Positions 5,540-6,589 of a stretch of DNA of 6,589 nt are shown piece by piece. Position 1 is the first letter of the stretch. The number at the start of each line of letters is the position of its first letter. Both the position numbers and the translations under genes were made by a program. Source of the DNA: Chloroflexota bacterium (GTDB taxonomy: Bacteria; Chloroflexota; Dehalococcoidia; SM23-28-2); the NCBI GenBank assembly GCA_030691665.1, contig JAUYDU010000314.1, forward strand, positions 1 to 6,589, given 5' to 3'. Under the pieces are notes generated by a model. The model searched no databases. It was not told the DNA's origin and saw only the letters and a list, made by a program, of their open reading frames with translations.

Positions 5540-5578
5540 CAGATAGGGTAGCGTAGGTGGAGGGAGGGGGTGACCCCC
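5540..5578 (+). repeat. Conserved box with hairpin, copy B
   Basis: This is homologous to 4989-5026: the same CAGATAGGG start, GGAGGGA in the middle and GGGGTGACCCCC at the end. Its hairpin is AGGGGG/CCCCCT (5565-5570 with 5574-5579) over TGA. It starts ten bases after the stop of the 68-residue ORF. Confidence 0.7.
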
Positions 5579-5582
5579 TGGG

Positions 5583-5738
5583 GTGGCGCCGGCCCGGCCG
5601 GAGGCGGCTGGCGTATGTGGGGCGGCGTATCTGGGTGGCGTAGGTGGGCGGCGTATCTCAGGTACGCCAACCGGTGGGGGCCCAGATACGCCAAAGACTG
5701 GAGCCAGATACGCCAGCTGCCCCGAAAAACGGCGCCAC
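5583..5738. repeat. Palindromic cluster of GGCGTATCTGG repeats (block B)
   Basis: The left half holds four direct copies at 5610, 5624, 5637 and 5650 (steps of 14, 13 and 13 bases) of a unit like GGCGTATCTGGGT. The right half holds inverse copies CCAGATACGCC at 5682-5692 and 5704-5714 and a partial one at 5661-5668. The whole is an imperfect palindrome: 5603-5620 pairs with 5704-5721 at 16 of 18 positions, and GTGGCGCC (5583-5590) pairs with GGCGCCAC (5731-5738). An inner hairpin GGCGTA/TACGCC (5650-5655 with 5663-5668) caps one arm. The stretch 5531-5771 has no supported gene. Confidence 0.8.
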
Positions 5739-5771
5739 GGGGGGTATGGTGCTACCCGAGGTGACAGCTCT

Positions 5772-5794
5772 ATAGATGGACTGTATTGACTGTT
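5772..5794 (+). repeat. 23-bp direct repeat, copy 2
   Basis: This is identical to 4755-4777. Both copies contain an ATG (here 5776) opening an eight-residue frame MDCIDC plus two variable residues, closed by TGA that overlaps a following ATG. Downstream, after GGGGAGGA at 5817-5824, lies the next short gene. It may be a leader, a promoter-proximal element or a recombination site. Confidence 0.85.
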
Positions 5795-5829
5795 CAGAGT
5801 GATGGCGACGATCAGCGGGGAGGACGGGG

Positions 5830-6030
5830 ATGGCGGATGAGCAGAAGAGGGTCCACGGCAGCGACGGCGCGAGGGCCGAGCCCCAGGACGCCCAGTGGAG
5901 CGCTTACCTGGTTCTCCGACCCCGTGCTGTTGGAGAGGCTTCGCCACGGCCTCCCGCTCTGTGCCCACCTCCCTGAGGTCAAGCCCCACCGTGAGGTTAG
6001 GTGCATCCCGACTCCACCGGCAGCCTCATC
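5830..6030 (+). pseudogene. Small gene with apparent frameshift
   Basis: GGGGAGGA (5817-5824) places a good ribosome binding site five bases before ATG 5830. The first 27 codons (MADEQKRVHGSDGARAEPQD, then AQWSAYL) have G or C at almost every third position. This frame then loses that bias and stops at TGA 5976. From about 5905 the +1 frame has the bias instead (TWFSDPVLLERLRHGLPL, then CAHLPEVKPHREVRCIP) and stays open to 6187, though its coding signal fades near 6030. The simplest reading is one protein of about 65 or more residues broken by a one-base change. A sequencing or assembly error gives the same picture, and programmed frameshifting is possible but no slippery site is evident. The family is unknown. 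Confidence 0.4.
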
Positions 6031-6070
6031 CAGCGGCCCTGGTCAAGACCTGACCTGGACGTCACCAAGT

Positions 6071-6343
6071 CTATCCCCTGCTGTTGCATCCAGTGAGATG
6101 CTGTTGGGCCGTGGTTCCTCTTCGGTCGCTTTCGATTCGGGGCCTCGCAGCCTTATCTGGGGCGCTGACTTCTCGTCTGGGCCGTGACGCCACGAATCCC
6201 GTGTTCACTTTGGACATACAGGGCTGTACCACCCTTAGCTGGTCAGCCAGCTCCACCGCGCCGTCGTTGTCCCATGCCAGGCTCCTACCGCATCCCGACC
6301 AGGGGCAGCAGACGGTGTCTGTTGCTTCTTCTGTGCAGCGCAC
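6071..6343 (-). CDS. Possible small Cys-rich ORF, 5' end uncertain
   Basis: This minus-strand frame is open from a TAA at 6392-6394 and ends at TAG 6073-6071. The only usable start is a GTG at 6343 without a ribosome binding site. The first 45 residues look real: Cys3, then CCPWSGCGRSLAWDNDGA with Cys12, Cys13 and Cys18, then VELADQLRVV and Cys42, a spacing that could hold a zinc knuckle. Third positions are GC-rich there and less so after residue 50. The lack of a proper start next to a structured, possibly mobile, sequence at 6395 onward suggests a 5'-truncated remnant. No family is assigned. The antisense plus frames look like shadows. Confidence 0.35.
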   Translation of the reverse strand: MRCTEEATDTVCCPWSGCGRSLAWDNDGAVELADQLRVVQPCMSKVNTGFVASRPRREVSAPDKAARPRIESDRRGTTAQQHLTGCNSRG

Positions 6344-6403
6344 GTTGACGGCCAGGGTGATGATTATCCAATGCGTTTTTCGTGTCGAACATTAGGCCAT
6401 TTT

Positions 6404-6569
6404 GTAGCATCATAGCTACGTTGGCTTCAAGCCAACATGCACCTTTACAACCGCATAGGACTAGCTAGACAAAGGTAGAGGTTACATCCCTCTACTGGCG
6501 TTGAATCGGGGTAGCTTCCCGAAGCTAGCTGGCAACGAACGAACGTCAAGGCTTCCCCCATACGTTCGT
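6404..6569 (-). ncRNA. Run of stem-loops, candidate structured RNA or element end
   Basis: Five perfect stems lie in 166 bp: 6404-6408/6415-6419; GTTGGCT/AGCCAAC at 6420-6426/6430-6436 (3-nt loop); GTAGAGG/CCTCTAC at 6475-6481/6489-6495; TAGCTTC/GAAGCTA at 6512-6518/6521-6527, itself enclosed by CGTTG/CAACG at 6499-6503/6533-6537; and ACGAACGT/ACGTTCGT at 6539-6546/6562-6569. The composition is less GC-rich than the rest. Read on the minus strand, the stems cover the end of a partial ORF and its downstream region, as omega RNAs and right ends of IS200/IS605-type elements do. No tRNA or rRNA fold fits. Confidence 0.3.
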
Positions 6570-6589
6570 GAACGACTCAGGACCGCCGA
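6482..6589 (-). CDS. Partial ORF running off the right edge
   Basis: From the window edge the minus strand is open for 35 codons to a TAA at 6484-6482. The segment is rich in Ser, Arg and Gly (SRSRTYGGSLDVRSLP, then FGKLPRF) and could be the poorly conserved C-terminal tail of a larger protein. Its stop sits inside a run of strong stem-loops. TnpB proteins of IS200/IS605 elements commonly have such variable tails overlapping the scaffold of their guide RNA, so a tnpB 3' end is one candidate. No RuvC or zinc-finger motif is inside the window, so the assignment is open. Confidence 0.3.
   Translation of the reverse strand, partial: SAVLSRSRTYGGSLDVRSLPASFGKLPRFNASRGM

Noticed and set aside
5056..5714. 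CRISPR array
   Set aside because: The repeats are 8-13 bp, occur in both orientations and are unevenly spaced, without uniform spacers or nearby cas genes.
4755..5794. Standard integron with attC sites
   Set aside because: The palindromic blocks lack the usual GTTRRRY/RYYYAAC core pair, and the recombinase carries a zinc ribbon rather than features of IntI.
5246..5989. Minus-strand open frame of 247 codons
   Set aside because: It is Pro/Arg/Ser-rich, runs straight through the palindromic repeats and opposes ORFs with better start signals, so it is most likely a GC-driven shadow.
6440..6540. tRNA or tmRNA-like fold at the right edge
   Set aside because: The stems do not form a cloverleaf with an acceptor stem, and no GTTCGAATC-type T loop is present.

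Overview
The window is GC-rich, with genes that strongly prefer G or C at third codon positions, ATG/GTG starts and good Shine-Dalgarno sites. It is bacterial accessory DNA. The overall style (zinc-ribbon proteins, many short unknown ORFs, GC-rich hairpin repeats) would fit an uncultured Chloroflexota-type bacterium, but nothing here fixes the taxonomy. No core metabolic gene, tRNA, rRNA or CRISPR array is visible.

Layout. 1-447: non-coding or weakly coding DNA with a compact GC-rich hairpin repeat that ends like a terminator. 448-1326 (minus): a 292-residue unknown protein with an excellent ribosome binding site. 1327-2354: small plus-strand ORFs, of which 1703-1906 is best supported, and a possible gene remnant on the minus strand next to the recombinase. 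2355-3098 (plus): a tyrosine recombinase reduced to its catalytic half, with a four-cysteine zinc ribbon inserted between two catalytic residues. 3107-3571 (minus): a convergent helix-turn-helix protein with a C2H2-like zinc-binding pair, read from a good promoter that contains an 11-bp direct repeat. 3796-4563 (plus): a 255-residue largely helical unknown protein.

4724-6030 is the unusual part. Short plus-strand ORFs alternate with two related non-coding blocks. Each block begins with a conserved box of about 38 bp (4989-5026 and 5540-5578) that ends in a GGGGTGACCCCC hairpin, and continues into a palindromic cluster of short repeats (CGCACCTA in the first, GGCGTATCTGG in the second). A 23-bp direct repeat (4755-4777 and 5772-5794) brackets the region at a 1017-bp interval. 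This layout of short ORF plus palindromic block, repeated, resembles a cassette array, and a recombinase lies about 1.7 kb away. A functional link is inference only.

The right edge (6071-6589) reads best on the minus strand. A partial ORF runs off the window and is followed by several strong stem-loops and then by a possible 5'-truncated small ORF. This pattern is compatible with the 3' end of an IS200/IS605-type tnpB gene and its structured right end, but the identifying TnpB domain would lie outside the window.

Working together: the recombinase and the convergent HTH protein look like the integration/regulation pair of a mobile or defective element, and the unknown genes would be its cargo. 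Several ORFs appear frameshifted or truncated, as expected in a decaying accessory region.
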